A stretch of DNA of 64,000 nucleotides. It comes from Halospina sp040196175. GTDB lineage: Bacteria > Pseudomonadota > Gammaproteobacteria > Pseudomonadales > Oleiphilaceae. The translations under genes were made by a program, and so were the position numbers. The stretch is taken from assembly GCF_040196175.1 (NCBI RefSeq), contig NZ_JBEFNF010000008.1, forward strand, positions 72,075 through 136,074, read 5' to 3'. Positions 1-8,078 of the stretch are shown piece after piece; position 1 is the first letter of the stretch; each line of letters begins with the position of its first letter. Under the pieces are notes generated by a model. That model saw only the letters and a list, made by a program, of their open reading frames with translations, was not told the DNA's origin and ran no database searches.

Positions 1-732
1 CTGCACCGGCACGGGCAGGTCCTCAAGATCACTCAGCAGCTGACGGCGATCCACCACCGCGCGCTCATCAATCGCCAGCAGGATCCGTTCCGCCTGGTGC
101 TTATGCACCGCCTTGCGGGCATGGCCCAGGTCATAGACCGGCAGCGCGTTGATCGTGGTACTGTGGTTATCAGGTTCCAGGCTGATAAAGGCGACAGGCC
201 GATACTCGATGCCTTGGCTCAACGCGGAGGCCAGCTGCAGGCCGGTCTCGCCGGCGCCCACGATCAGCACCGGCATCTTGCTCAAATGGCGCGGGCGGTT
301 AAGCACGGTGCGCACACTGAAGCGGGTACCGGTAACGAACAGGAACGCCAGCGCGCCGTAGAGAAACGGAACCGAACGGGGCATGGCCACCTGCAGCACA
401 AAGGCCGTGGCGATGAGGATGAGTGCCGAGCCGGTGATCCCGGCCAGAACAGTAACCAGAGCCCGTTCACTCAGATAACGGATGACCGCCCGGTAAAGCC
501 CGAGCCGTGCAAACAGGAAGATGGTCGCCCCGGCCGTAACGGCGAACAGCACCCAGTAAGCCGGGGCATCAAACCGGAACAGCGTCTCGTAGCGCAGGGA
601 AAAAGCCGCCCAGAGGGAAAACAGGACAAAAAGCGCATCCGAGATGACAGAGACAAACCGTTTATGGGGTCGCTCCAACGCCGCAAAGCGCGCGAAGATA
701 TGGCGGAAAACGGATTTGAGACGTCCAGTCAT
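1..732 (-). CDS. nucleoside-diphosphate-sugar epimerase/dehydratase, WbpM/CapD type (C-terminus beyond window)
   Basis: This is a partial gene; reading from the ATG at 732 toward position 1 gives 244 codons without a stop. The first 150 or so residues are rich in hydrophobic segments, as in membrane-anchored WbpM/CapD/FlaA1 proteins. A Rossmann start follows (motif VLIVGAGETG near residue 157), then a CoA-binding-like segment ending in ERILLAID. Full-length members (about 620-660 aa) convert UDP-GlcNAc or a related sugar to a 4-keto-6-deoxy sugar at the inner membrane for surface polysaccharide synthesis. Here only the membrane part and first Rossmann domain are visible, so the catalytic domain is inferred. 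It is divergent from the rhodanese gene, separated by about 200 bp. Confidence 0.8.
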   Translation of the reverse strand, partial: MTGRLKSVFRHIFARFAALERPHKRFVSVISDALFVLFSLWAAFSLRYETLFRFDAPAYWVLFAVTAGATIFLFARLGLYRAVIRYLSERALVTVLAGITGSALILIATAFVLQVAMPRSVPFLYGALAFLFVTGTRFSVRTVLNRPRHLSKMPVLIVGAGETGLQLASALSQGIEYRPVAFISLEPDNHSTTINALPVYDLGHARKAVHKHQAERILLAIDERAVVDRRQLLSDLEDLPVPVQ

Positions 733-893
733 GCGCAGATCCTTTCAACTGTTTTCAACAGTATAACAACAACTGGCGCTGTCGCTTTGAAACAGCCCGT
801 ACAGACAATCATTGATGACGATTATCCACATTCTGCGGCGGCTTGCCCACTGAGGAGACTACGGATGACCAGTGACGCACCCGCGCCTTTACA

Positions 894-907
894 TTAGAAT
901 AATCTAA
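894..907. promoter_or_regulatory. TTAGA-N4-TCTAA palindrome upstream of the rhodanese gene
   Basis: A short AT-rich inverted repeat, TTAGA-ATAA-TCTAA, lies 23 bp before the rhodanese ATG and just ahead of its GAGGAG ribosome-binding site. Its position would suit an operator or an upstream promoter element. The site does not match an FNR/ANR box (TTGAT-N4-ATCAA), so the Crp/Fnr-type regulator next door is only a guess as its partner. Confidence 0.3.
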
Positions 908-930
908 ATAGACTAACGAGGAGCCAGCTG

Positions 931-1290
931 ATGAGCATTCGATCCCTTCCCGAGATCGTTGGAGAGACCAAAGCAAACCTGCGCTGTCTCACGCCACAGG
1001 CGGCACGCGACATGCTCGCGGATCAGCCTGAGGCGCTGGTGATCGACGTGCGCGAACCTTTAGAGGTGAGCGAGAAACAGGCCGCCGGCACCATCAATCT
1101 GCCGCGCGGCGTTCTGGAGATGAAGATTCCGGAATACACCACGGACCCCGAGACACCGATCTTCCTCCACTGTGCCACCGGTGGCCGGGCGGCGCTGGCG
1201 GCGGAGGCGCTCGAGCGCATGGGGTTCCGCCATGTCAGCATTATCGACTGCAGTTGCGACGAGGTCATGCAGGCTCTGGGCGCTGCCTGA
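931..1290 (+). CDS. single-domain rhodanese-like sulfurtransferase
   Basis: The 119-aa protein is one rhodanese domain. It has the CH2A-like segment VIDVREPLE (about residues 38-46) and an active-site loop HCATGGRA (about 81-88) with the catalytic Cys that carries persulfide. There is no signal peptide, so it is cytoplasmic. The start is fixed by a strong GAGGAG site 7 nt before the ATG. It runs tail-to-tail with the Crp/Fnr-type regulator (2 bp between stops). A role in sulfane-sulfur (or selenium) delivery or cyanide detoxification is possible, but the sequence alone does not identify the acceptor. Confidence 0.85.
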   Translation: MSIRSLPEIVGETKANLRCLTPQAARDMLADQPEALVIDVREPLEVSEKQAAGTINLPRGVLEMKIPEYTTDPETPIFLHCATGGRAALAAEALERMGFRHVSIIDCSCDEVMQALGAA

Positions 1291-1292
1291 GG

Positions 1293-2039
1293 TTAGCGGC
1301 AGCGCTCTTCCAGCGCGCGACGGTCCGGAATGAACAACCGACCGCGCCGGAGCTCGAACACACCCTCATCGGCCATGTCCCGCATCAGCCGGGAGAGGGT
1401 CTCCGGCTGCATCGCCAGGCGGGTGGCGATCTGGTTCTGGGGTAGCGGCAGCTCCACTTCGATGTTGTAGCGCTGGCTCTCCGGCACAAACTGCAGCAGG
1501 TAACGCATCACGCGCTGTACGCCGCGGCGCACCGTCATCACTTCCAGATCCTGAAAACGCTGCACCATGCGCGAGGCATACTGGCGCAGCAGCAGCTGGC
1601 TGTATTCCGGGTTGCGATTAAGCACTTCCCGGAACCTGGCCGTGGGGATCGCCAGTAATTCCGTTCGCCGCAAAGGCTCGGCATAGGCCACGTACCGGGC
1701 CGGGTCGGCGTAGATCATCACATCCGCAAACACCTCCCCGGAGCCGTGGCTGTCCAGGGTGCGCTCCTGGCCGGAGGGATCAAGCCGATATAAACGCAAC
1801 CGGCCACTGATGACGTAAAAGAATTCGTAGGCCGGTGAGTCCTGCTCGTACAGCACCTGGCCGCGACGCAGCTGTACCAGGCGCACACTGTCAGCCAGAT
1901 CCTCAAAGTCGGCTCTGGAAAGACCATTGAACAGCGGATGCTGGCCGAGAAGGGCCATGCCAGAGCCGGGGTTGCGGCACCGCTGTTCCTGCCTGGGTGG
2001 TGCGACTGTTTCGGTTTCTTCGCTCATACAGTCATTCAT
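1293..2039 (-). CDS. Crp/Fnr-family transcriptional regulator
   Basis: The 248-aa protein has an N-terminal cyclic-nucleotide-binding-fold domain (about residues 33-150; LFNGLSRADF, GEVFADVM). A long dimerisation helix follows, then a C-terminal winged helix with NQIATRLAMQPETLSRLMR, whose E-x-x-SR recognition pattern is typical of Fnr/Dnr proteins. It lacks the four-Cys cluster of FNR/ANR: only Cys4 and Cys21 occur near the N-terminus. A [4Fe-4S] oxygen sensor is therefore unlikely, and a Dnr/NnrR-type (NO or haem) or other effector is more probable. The ribosome-binding site is weak, and Met5 is an alternative start. Confidence 0.85.
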   Translation of the reverse strand: MNDCMSEETETVAPPRQEQRCRNPGSGMALLGQHPLFNGLSRADFEDLADSVRLVQLRRGQVLYEQDSPAYEFFYVISGRLRLYRLDPSGQERTLDSHGSGEVFADVMIYADPARYVAYAEPLRRTELLAIPTARFREVLNRNPEYSQLLLRQYASRMVQRFQDLEVMTVRRGVQRVMRYLLQFVPESQRYNIEVELPLPQNQIATRLAMQPETLSRLMRDMADEGVFELRRGRLFIPDRRALEERCR

Positions 2040-2189
2040 GCCGTAGAATCAGCCCGCACAGGAAAGTTATAACGCGTTAATCAGACTAGCAGTCAGCCCC
2101 AATCCTGACTCTTGCTCCGATGGCTGATCCGTCTATCCCGGAATGGGTAAACGTGGGACACCACAGGACTTTATGATAGGGTTTCAATT

Positions 2190-2765
2190 ATGTCGGATAA
2201 TCCCAACCCCCAGGGCAAGGGCCTGCGACCGGTTCTGGCTTTCCTTGAAGAAAGCCGGGCACCAGCACTCATGGCCCAGCCCAAGCAGATCAAGCAGATT
2301 TCACTCGAGCTGTTCACGTCGCTGTTCGTGCTGGAGAGTGACTTCAAGTTCAAGCCCGTGCGTGGCAACAGCTATTGGCTCTACCAGAAGAACGGCCGGT
2401 TCTGGCTCTCGCCCATCCGCCCGGATGAGTGGAATGAACGAGTCTACGGCCGCTACATCGGTGAGTGTGAGCTGCATGAGGATATGACCTGGTCGCTGGA
2501 GATGTGCGAGGAGGCCGCGGCGGACGAGCAGCTGATGGCCAGCCTGGAGCAGCGCTGGGCGTCGTTCGAAGAAGCCATGGAGGAATCCGAAACGGTGGAG
2601 GACGCGCTGCCGCGCTATCAGGGGCAGATGCCGTTCTACCAGCGTGCCTACGCTTTCGCCCTGGCCCATTCTCTGCGTGCCTCCATGCAGGGCTCAGGCA
2701 TTCAGGCACTGACCTACCACGAGGCTCAGGCACAGCTGCCGGATGATTCAGGGGCCGACGCGTAG
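2190..2765 (+). CDS. DUF2452 domain protein of unknown function
   Basis: The 191-aa soluble protein starts with NPNPQGKGL. The central segment resembles the DUF2452 family, whose eukaryotic member is human C1orf50: a G-N-S-YWLYQ strand, then SPIRPDEW, then an acidic H-E-D-MTWS stretch (about residues 66-110). The C-terminal third is helical and acidic. There is no signal peptide, membrane segment or recognisable catalytic motif. It is monocistronic, with a GC-rich hairpin directly at its stop codon. Function is unknown in both bacteria and animals; the family match rests on my recall of the conserved core. Confidence 0.75.
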   Translation: MSDNPNPQGKGLRPVLAFLEESRAPALMAQPKQIKQISLELFTSLFVLESDFKFKPVRGNSYWLYQKNGRFWLSPIRPDEWNERVYGRYIGECELHEDMTWSLEMCEEAAADEQLMASLEQRWASFEEAMEESETVEDALPRYQGQMPFYQRAYAFALAHSLRASMQGSGIQALTYHEAQAQLPDDSGADA

Positions 2766-2784
2766 CCGCATTTCCTGATGCGGC
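2765..2784 (+). terminator. hairpin at the end of the DUF2452 gene
   Basis: GCCGCAT (2765-2771) pairs with ATGCGGC (2778-2784) across a 6-nt loop, starting on the last base of the stop codon. The following bases hold only a short T stretch, so this is at best a weak intrinsic terminator. It could equally be the first hairpin of the structured region leading into the adenosine-kinase gene. Confidence 0.4.
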
Positions 2785-2823
2785 CGTATGTTTCCGATTT
2801 GAAACAAGCGCCAGACAAAGGTA

Positions 2824-2914
2824 GCCTGCAAGGCGACCATGGGGCTGGAAGCCCCAATCATAACTTCACAACTGGCACCGCTCGCGGGCGCACCCGCGCT
2901 TAGCCGCAAGCGGC
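2824..2914 (+). promoter_or_regulatory. hairpin-rich 5' leader of the adenosine-kinase-like gene
   Basis: Four consecutive short hairpins lie just before the ribosome-binding site: GCC/GGC at 2824-2834, GGGGCT-gga-AGCCCC at 2841-2855, GCGGG-CGCA-CCCGC at 2884-2897 and GCCG-CAAG-CGGC at 2903-2914. The AAGGAG site at 2925-2930 follows. I do not recognise a known riboswitch consensus. In particular, the conserved core of the SAH riboswitch, a reasonable guess for a SAM-cycle gene, is not apparent. Structured leader is what is seen; regulation is inferred. Confidence 0.45.
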
Positions 2915-2937
2915 GCAGGGAACCAAGGAGACTACCG

Positions 2938-3870
2938 ATGACAGCACTGATCTGTGGATCGTTCGCTTACGACACCATCATGACCTTTGATGGCAAATTC
3001 AAGGATCACATCATGCCGGATCGCGTTCACATGCTGAACGTGGCCTTCATGGTACCGGACCTGCAGCGCAACTTTGGCGGTACCGCCGGCAACATCATCT
3101 ACAACATGAACCTGCTGGGTGGCGATGGTCTGGCCATGGGCACCGTCGGCGCCGACTTCGGCAGCTACCGTGACTGGCTGAACAAGCACGGCATCAATGA
3201 CAAGTACGTGACGACCATTGATTCCGAGTACTGCGCTCAGGCCTACATCACCACGGACATGGAAGACAACCAGATCACGGCCTTCCACCCGGGCGCCATG
3301 AACCATGCGCACACCCAGAGCGTGCCCACGGGCCAGGGCATCAAGATGGGCATTGTTGCGCCGGACGGGCGCGACGGCATGATTGAGCACGCGCGCCAGT
3401 TCGCGGAGGCGGGCATTCCGTTCATGTTCGATCCGGGCCAGGGCCTGCCGATGTTCGATGGCAATGATCTGGAGTGGTTCGTTGAGAAAGCCACCTGGGT
3501 TGCCGTGAACGACTACGAGGCGGGCATGCTGGAAGAGAAGACGGGCCTGAGCCGCCAGCAGATTGGTGATAAGGTTGAGGCGCTGATCGTGACGCTGGGC
3601 GGCGATGGTTCCGTGATCTATGCCGATGAGGAGGTTCACGTGGAGCCGGTGAAGCCGGCCGCCATCAAGGACCCGACGGGTTGTGGCGATGCTTACCGCG
3701 CGGCGCTGCTCACCGGTCTGAGTGAAGGCAAGGACTGGAAGACCGCGGGCCGCATGGCGTCACTGATGGGCTCCATCAAGGTCGCCAGCACCGGGCCGCA
3801 GAACCATTCGCTGACGCGTGATGAGTTTGCGAAGCAGTTCAAGGAGGCTTTTGGGGTGGCGCTGGACTGA
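2938..3870 (+). CDS. adenosine kinase-like PfkB-family sugar kinase
   Basis: The 310-aa PfkB/ribokinase-fold enzyme begins ALICGSFAYDTIM. It carries the GGTAGN substrate loop (about residues 46-51) and the C-terminal signature DPTGCGDAYRAALL (about 246-259), whose Asp is the catalytic base. The overall pattern closely follows the bacterial adenosine kinase of Mycobacterium tuberculosis, so phosphorylation of adenosine to AMP is the best call; another nucleoside or sugar is possible. The start is at the ATG 7 nt after AAGGAG, because codons upstream overlap the hairpin leader. Adenosine from the S-adenosylhomocysteine cycle is a likely substrate. Confidence 0.8.
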   Translation: MTALICGSFAYDTIMTFDGKFKDHIMPDRVHMLNVAFMVPDLQRNFGGTAGNIIYNMNLLGGDGLAMGTVGADFGSYRDWLNKHGINDKYVTTIDSEYCAQAYITTDMEDNQITAFHPGAMNHAHTQSVPTGQGIKMGIVAPDGRDGMIEHARQFAEAGIPFMFDPGQGLPMFDGNDLEWFVEKATWVAVNDYEAGMLEEKTGLSRQQIGDKVEALIVTLGGDGSVIYADEEVHVEPVKPAAIKDPTGCGDAYRAALLTGLSEGKDWKTAGRMASLMGSIKVASTGPQNHSLTRDEFAKQFKEAFGVALD

Positions 3871-3897
3871 TCGTCCGCTCTACCTTTTAAGCTTTTG

Positions 3898-3928
3898 GAA
3901 ATGCCCGGCCTTGTGCTGGGCATTTTTG
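3898..3928 (+). terminator. intrinsic terminator after the adenosine-kinase-like gene
   Basis: AATGCCCGG and CTGGGCATT form a 9-bp stem (one G-T pair) across a 7-nt loop, followed by TTTTTG. It sits 28 bp after the stop codon and has classical rho-independent form on the + strand. Confidence 0.8.
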
Positions 3929-3945
3929 ATTTGGTTGCCTGCGGC

Positions 3946-4047
3946 TGGGAGGGGGAACCCTTTCCGGGACCGCTGTGAACCCATCCATGGGCGCTGGCGC
4001 GATGGCATCCCTGCCATCGAGCCTCCCGGATAGGATTCCCCCTCCCA
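3946..4047. repeat. compound palindrome (element A, REP/MITE-like) between convergent genes
   Basis: Long outer arms (3946-3969 and 4024-4047) are complementary at 22 of 24 positions. Inside are two further hairpins: CCCAT-CC-ATGGG (3980-3991) and CGATGGCA-TCCC-TGCCATCG (4000-4019). On the minus strand the order is GCTCG, stem, GGGA loop, stem, second hairpin, then a (C/G)AGCGG-like segment. The same order appears in element C at 12142-12237, where both inner stems have different sequences but stay base-paired. It lies between the ends of two converging genes. Confidence 0.75.
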
Positions 4048-4054
4048 TCCTTGA

Positions 4055-5011
4055 TCAGCCGGAACAACTGGCGCCGCCGAGGACGCAGAATTTGGCGCAG
4101 TGGGGGTGGTTGAGGGGGACTTCCTGGAAGCTTTCGCTCAGGGTCTGGCCCAGTTCGAATTCGGGCTGGTACGGCAGCAGGGTGCAGGGGACGACCACGG
4201 GGTGGTCGGCGCCCTTACGCTTGATGACCATGCGGGAGCTGGCGCACATCTGGTCGTCTGGCGACACTTTGAGTTTGCGCCAGCAGTCGGTGGTGATCTC
4301 GGGTACGTCCACCCGCTCGTCCATTTCCGGGAACAGCACCACCTGATGCCGGTTCCAGGCGTCCATCTGGATGCCTTCGCGCTCAAACAGGCGTGCAAAA
4401 CCGGCGCGCATCTGTTCCTCGGTCTCGCCGGAGAACAGACGCCCGGCAATGTCGAGATGGAACCCATGGCTGCTGAGCCACTGCATGCCCTGGATCGCCG
4501 GATCCCAGGAGCGCTTGCCGCGCTCCTGCTCGTGTACATCCTTGCTGTAGTGATCGATGGAGATGCGCATGGTCAGGCGCTCGCCGTACTGCTTATGCAC
4601 CGCCAGCAACGGCTCGCTCACTTTCATCATCGGCTTCATGGCATTGGTCAGCACCATCACCTCATAGCCCCTCCGCAGCACCTCGTCGAGGATCGGCACC
4701 ATATCGGGGTTCATGAACGGTTCACCGCCGGTGAACGCAATAGTCTGCGTCCCCAGCCCTTCCCGCTCAATCTCATCCAGATACGTCGCCACCTCGCCCA
4801 CGCTGATGTAGACCAGGCTGTCGTTCGTGGGCGAGGACTCGATGTAGCAGTGCTCACAGGTCAGATTGCACAGGGTACCGGTGCAGAACCAAAGGGTCTC
4901 CAGCTTCACCAGGTGCACACTCGCCCGCGGCTCCCCGTCCGCAGTCGTCCACGAGTCCCGGAACTTACGCGGATCCAGCAGTTTCAGCGGTTGAGCGACG
5001 GTCTCTTCCAT
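4055..5011 (-). CDS. radical SAM protein with Cys-rich (SPASM-like) C-terminus
   Basis: The 318-aa protein has the radical SAM motif CNLTCEHC (CX3CX2C) followed by an AFTGGEPFMNPD glycine-rich segment that binds SAM. It ends with a Cys-rich tail (CASS, PCTLL, HCAKFC, GASC) suggesting an auxiliary Fe-S cluster, as in SPASM/twitch proteins. The ATG at 5011 is preferred because AGGAA stands 8 nt upstream; an upstream ATG at 5077 lacks one. No peptide precursor or partner gene is visible nearby, so the substrate is unknown. Confidence 0.8.
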   Translation of the reverse strand: MEETVAQPLKLLDPRKFRDSWTTADGEPRASVHLVKLETLWFCTGTLCNLTCEHCYIESSPTNDSLVYISVGEVATYLDEIEREGLGTQTIAFTGGEPFMNPDMVPILDEVLRRGYEVMVLTNAMKPMMKVSEPLLAVHKQYGERLTMRISIDHYSKDVHEQERGKRSWDPAIQGMQWLSSHGFHLDIAGRLFSGETEEQMRAGFARLFEREGIQMDAWNRHQVVLFPEMDERVDVPEITTDCWRKLKVSPDDQMCASSRMVIKRKGADHPVVVPCTLLPYQPEFELGQTLSESFQEVPLNHPHCAKFCVLGGASCSG

Positions 5012-5081
5012 TATCGATTCCTGTTCTGTTCCTGACTTCTCTGATTTCTCATACGCACCAGACAGTGTGTGGACCATGATG

Positions 5082-5109
5082 TTACAGAATCGGCGCGGGC
5101 CGTTATACT
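5082..5109 (+). promoter_or_regulatory. candidate sigma-70 promoter for the crotonase gene
   Basis: TTACAG and TATACT are separated by 16 bp in the divergent gap between the radical SAM and crotonase genes. The pair is close to -35/-10 consensus and points toward the crotonase gene, implying a leader of about 120 nt. This is pattern evidence only. Confidence 0.4.
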
Positions 5110-5236
5110 CTGCTTTTGCTCAACTCAGATACTGGCATTGCCTCTGAATACATGGAGGAGAGCATCCACCCACCCTTTCCAGCGTTAGACTTTCAGAATC
5201 ACTTTCCATGCCACAACCGAATTCCAGGAAAAACCC

Positions 5237-6010
5237 ATGACCGACCACATCACTCAGGAAAAAAGCCACCAGATCCTGATCCTGCGCATCAACCGCCCGG
5301 ACCAGAAAAACGCCCTCACCCACGCCATGTACACCGCCCTCGCGGACGGCGTGGCCGAGGGCCATAACGACCCCGCCATCCGCGCCATCCTCATCGCCGG
5401 CAACAGCGAATGCTTCACCGCCGGCAACGATCTCTCCGAATTCGAAAACGGCCTGCCGGATACATTCCAGAACACCCCCGTCGGCCGCTTCCTGTTCGCC
5501 CTGGCTGAAGCCACCAAACCCATCGTCGCCGCCGCCAACGGCCCCGCAGTGGGCATCGGCACCACCCTGCTGCTGCACTGCGACCTCGCCTGGGCCGGCA
5601 GCAACACCACCTTCCGCATGCCCTTCACCAACCTGGGCCTGTGCGCAGAGGGTGCCTCCAGCCTGCTGCTGCCGCGCTGGCTCGGCCGTGTGCGCGCCGG
5701 TGAACTGCTGCTGCTCGGCCGCCCCTTCGACGCCGAAAAAGCCGAGCGTTATGGCCTGATCAACGGCGTCTGCGACCCATCGGACACCGAGACCACCGCC
5801 TGGAACGCCTGCCTGGAGCTGGCCGCACTGCCACCCGCCGCCCTGCGCGCCACCAAGGAACTGATGAACGCCGCCACCGCGGAAGAGGTGTCAGAGACCA
5901 TGGAACGCGAAGGTCAGCAGTTTGCGCAGCGGCTGGAGTCCCCGGAAGCCACCGAAGCCTTTGCGGCGTTCAAGGAGAAGCGGGCACCGGATTTTACCCG
6001 CTTCAACTGA
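5237..6010 (+). CDS. enoyl-CoA hydratase/isomerase (crotonase) family protein
   Basis: The 257-aa single-domain crotonase has the CoA-binding/oxyanion segments ECFTAGNDLSEF (about 54-65) and ANGPAVGIGTTLLLHCDL (about 97-114). The catalytic-loop segment EGASSLLLPR follows (about 134-143). These features support acyl-CoA hydration or double-bond isomerisation in fatty-acid breakdown, but the substrate chain length is not visible. AGGAA precedes the ATG by about 7 nt. It is monocistronic and converges with the patatin gene. Confidence 0.85.
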   Translation: MTDHITQEKSHQILILRINRPDQKNALTHAMYTALADGVAEGHNDPAIRAILIAGNSECFTAGNDLSEFENGLPDTFQNTPVGRFLFALAEATKPIVAAANGPAVGIGTTLLLHCDLAWAGSNTTFRMPFTNLGLCAEGASSLLLPRWLGRVRAGELLLLGRPFDAEKAERYGLINGVCDPSDTETTAWNACLELAALPPAALRATKELMNAATAEEVSETMEREGQQFAQRLESPEATEAFAAFKEKRAPDFTRFN

Positions 6011-6039
6011 ATGCCTGATGAAGGGACTGCGACCCTGAC

Positions 6040-7173
6040 TCAGGGGGTGCCGGGGCCGAAGAAACGCGCGATCTCATCGCTCTGGTCCTGGGCGTCCTTG
6101 TAGCCCAGCTCGATCAGATCCCGGCTGAAGCGCTGATCGAACAGCAGGTAGCTGCCCAGGCTGGCACCGGAGATGTTGCCATCCTCGGGCACCCCGCCGA
6201 GGGTGCGCAAAATAGCGGGGAGGCCGTCCATATACTGTTCTGCGATGTCTTCCAGTGGCTTGCTGGGCGAAATATCCAGAAGCTCGATGGGCTTGAGATC
6301 CAGCCCGGCCTGAGCCACTGATTCTTCCGGGATCAGCGACAACAGCTGATTGATGACATCCAGCCGCTCAATGTCGTACTCCAGCGTGTCCAGAAAGAGC
6401 CCGTTGAACACATGGCTCATGATCTGGCCGAACGTGGGGATCACCGGCTTCTGCGGGCGTCGGGGCTCGCTCCGGCTGTTGCCGCTGACGCCAATGATGA
6501 GCACCTTCTGCGCGCCCAGACGGATGGCCGGGCTGATGTGCGCCATCTGGCGTGTCACGCCATCGCCAAAATACTCGCGGTTGATGTGAACCGGCTCAAA
6601 GAGCGTGGGGATGGCGGACGAGGCCATGACATGATCCAGCGAAAGCTCTGTGCGTGCGCCGCCACGCTGGCCGTTGTTCCAGCTGCTGATGTCTGAGCCG
6701 GTCTCGAAAAAACACAGGTTGCGCCCCGTGGTGTAGCCACAGGCATTGAGCCCGAGCGCCCGAAGATGCCCCTGTTCAATCGCCTCATGGACGGCATCAA
6801 AGTCCAGCTGCTGTTCCAGAAGCTGCCTGAGCGGGGCGTTATTGAGAAGCGACAGACTCTGGCGCTGCTCGCTCCCCGAGATCAGCTTGCGCGCGACCCG
6901 GGTCATATTCCGCATGATGGCCATGGAGCCGGAATGATAGACCTGGTCCACGCTCAGGTTCGCCCAGATCGTTTCAAGATGCGTGACATTGTGGCGGAAA
7001 ATGCTGCCACCGCCCGCCAGACCTGCGGCATTGATAGCGCCCGCTGAGGTGCCAACCACTACGTCGAACGGGTGGCCACTGGCCGGATACATATCCGAAA
7101 TCGCCCGCAATACGCCAACCTGATAGGCGGCCCGGGCGCCTCCGCCGGTCAGTACGACACCGGTATGGGTCAT
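6040..7173 (-). CDS. patatin-like phospholipase family protein
   Basis: The 377-aa protein begins HTGVVLTGGGARAAYQVGVL, the patatin oxyanion-hole glycine loop. The nucleophile elbow is GTSAG (Ser about residue 43) and the catalytic Asp lies in GDGVTRQ (about 205). This Ser-Asp dyad hydrolyses acyl esters of phospholipids or neutral lipids. The GAGAGGAG site before the ATG at 7173 favours this start over an ATG at 7242. A DUF3336 region and signal peptide are absent, so it is probably cytoplasmic or peripheral to the inner membrane. Confidence 0.88.
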   Translation of the reverse strand: MTHTGVVLTGGGARAAYQVGVLRAISDMYPASGHPFDVVVGTSAGAINAAGLAGGGSIFRHNVTHLETIWANLSVDQVYHSGSMAIMRNMTRVARKLISGSEQRQSLSLLNNAPLRQLLEQQLDFDAVHEAIEQGHLRALGLNACGYTTGRNLCFFETGSDISSWNNGQRGGARTELSLDHVMASSAIPTLFEPVHINREYFGDGVTRQMAHISPAIRLGAQKVLIIGVSGNSRSEPRRPQKPVIPTFGQIMSHVFNGLFLDTLEYDIERLDVINQLLSLIPEESVAQAGLDLKPIELLDISPSKPLEDIAEQYMDGLPAILRTLGGVPEDGNISGASLGSYLLFDQRFSRDLIELGYKDAQDQSDEIARFFGPGTP

Positions 7174-7288
7174 TCTGTACTCCTCTCTGGGTTGCTCAGT
7201 GCCTTCATTCAGCGCCACTGCTCCACCAGCATAGCGGTTCACGAGGGAATCGTGTTATCAAGGCAGGAATTAGGTCGAGGAGGTCGTT

Positions 7289-7603
7289 ATGGGAGTGATT
7301 CAGCGGTTCACGGCGCTGGCAGGTGCGGTTGCAATGATAGCGGGGTGCGCCAGCAGCCCCAGTCCCGAAGCGGCACGGATTGTGGAGGCCCATCCCTCGG
7401 AGGTGGCAAACTGTGAGCCTGTGGGTTCAGTCTACGGCAGCACTTCCGGGTTCCACTGGTCCCAGGGTGAAGCCATGGTCAGTGCGCGTAACCGGGCGCT
7501 CGAGAGTGCCGCCCGGCGTGATGCCACGCATGTGGTCTGGCAGCACAATGAGACGAGCGTCACGCCCGAGGTAAGCGGCACAGCCTACCGCTGCCCGCGA
7601 TAG
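7289..7603 (+). CDS. small lipoprotein, DUF4156-like
   Basis: The 104-aa protein has a signal peptide ending in a lipobox, MIAGC, so Cys19 should be lipidated. The mature part contains NCEPVGSVYGST, an ARNRALESAARRDATHVV helix and a terminal GTAYRC, a two-cysteine layout like DUF4156/RcsF-type lipoproteins. An AGGAGG site lies a few bases before the ATG. Its stop abuts the convergent membrane-protein gene with no gap. Function is unknown. Confidence 0.8.
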   Translation: MGVIQRFTALAGAVAMIAGCASSPSPEAARIVEAHPSEVANCEPVGSVYGSTSGFHWSQGEAMVSARNRALESAARRDATHVVWQHNETSVTPEVSGTAYRCPR

Positions 7604-8023
7604 TCAGATCTCATCCACAGGGCGCCGGCGGGCCCCCATCAGCACCATGAACAGGGCCGTTCCAATTCCCCAGGCGCCATTGAGGATGCCACCACCGACC
7701 CAGGTGGAGGCGGACACATCCAGTCCCTTGAGCGGAAACACCACCAGCATGGCCACGGCCGTGGGCAGCACCGCCCCGAAGACCAGGGCAATCCCCCAGT
7801 AACCCAGAGCCCCCATGCGCCGGACCACCGCCCAGAGCGCCAGGCCCCAGAGCCCGCCCCAGAATGCCAGCGAAAGCACTGCGGGCACGCCCAGCGGCCC
7901 CCTCGGCTCCATATTGAACGGCGGAGCGGGAACCATCCCGGCCAGATACATCAGACCGAATACACCCTGATGGAACACGAGGGTTGCCAGAAATGCAGCA
8001 ATAAACGCCTTGAGCCAGACCAT
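7604..8023 (-). CDS. four-helix inner-membrane protein of unknown function
   Basis: The 139-aa protein is almost entirely hydrophobic, with four predicted membrane helices (about residues 5-30, 46-66, 72-98 and 108-128) and a short RRR tail on the cytoplasmic side. Position and spacing of the GGAAGGAT site support the ATG at 8023. I do not recognise the family with certainty, and no motif gives a substrate. Confidence 0.75.
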   Translation of the reverse strand: MVWLKAFIAAFLATLVFHQGVFGLMYLAGMVPAPPFNMEPRGPLGVPAVLSLAFWGGLWGLALWAVVRRMGALGYWGIALVFGAVLPTAVAMLVVFPLKGLDVSASTWVGGGILNGAWGIGTALFMVLMGARRRPVDEI

Positions 8024-8078
8024 GATTATCCTTCCGGTTTACGAACATTGCCTCCCAGACTAGCAGTTTCCATCCGGA

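Noticed and set aside
741..757. Short hairpin ACTGTT-ttc-AACAGT upstream of the dehydratase gene.
   Set aside because: It is too short and without a T-run or a recognisable operator pattern to call a feature.
1293..2039. Oxygen-sensing FNR/ANR protein.
   Set aside because: The N-terminal and central Cys ligands for a [4Fe-4S] cluster are missing.
2824..2914. SAH riboswitch before the adenosine-kinase-like gene.
   Set aside because: The conserved core expected of that class is not visible; only generic hairpins are seen.
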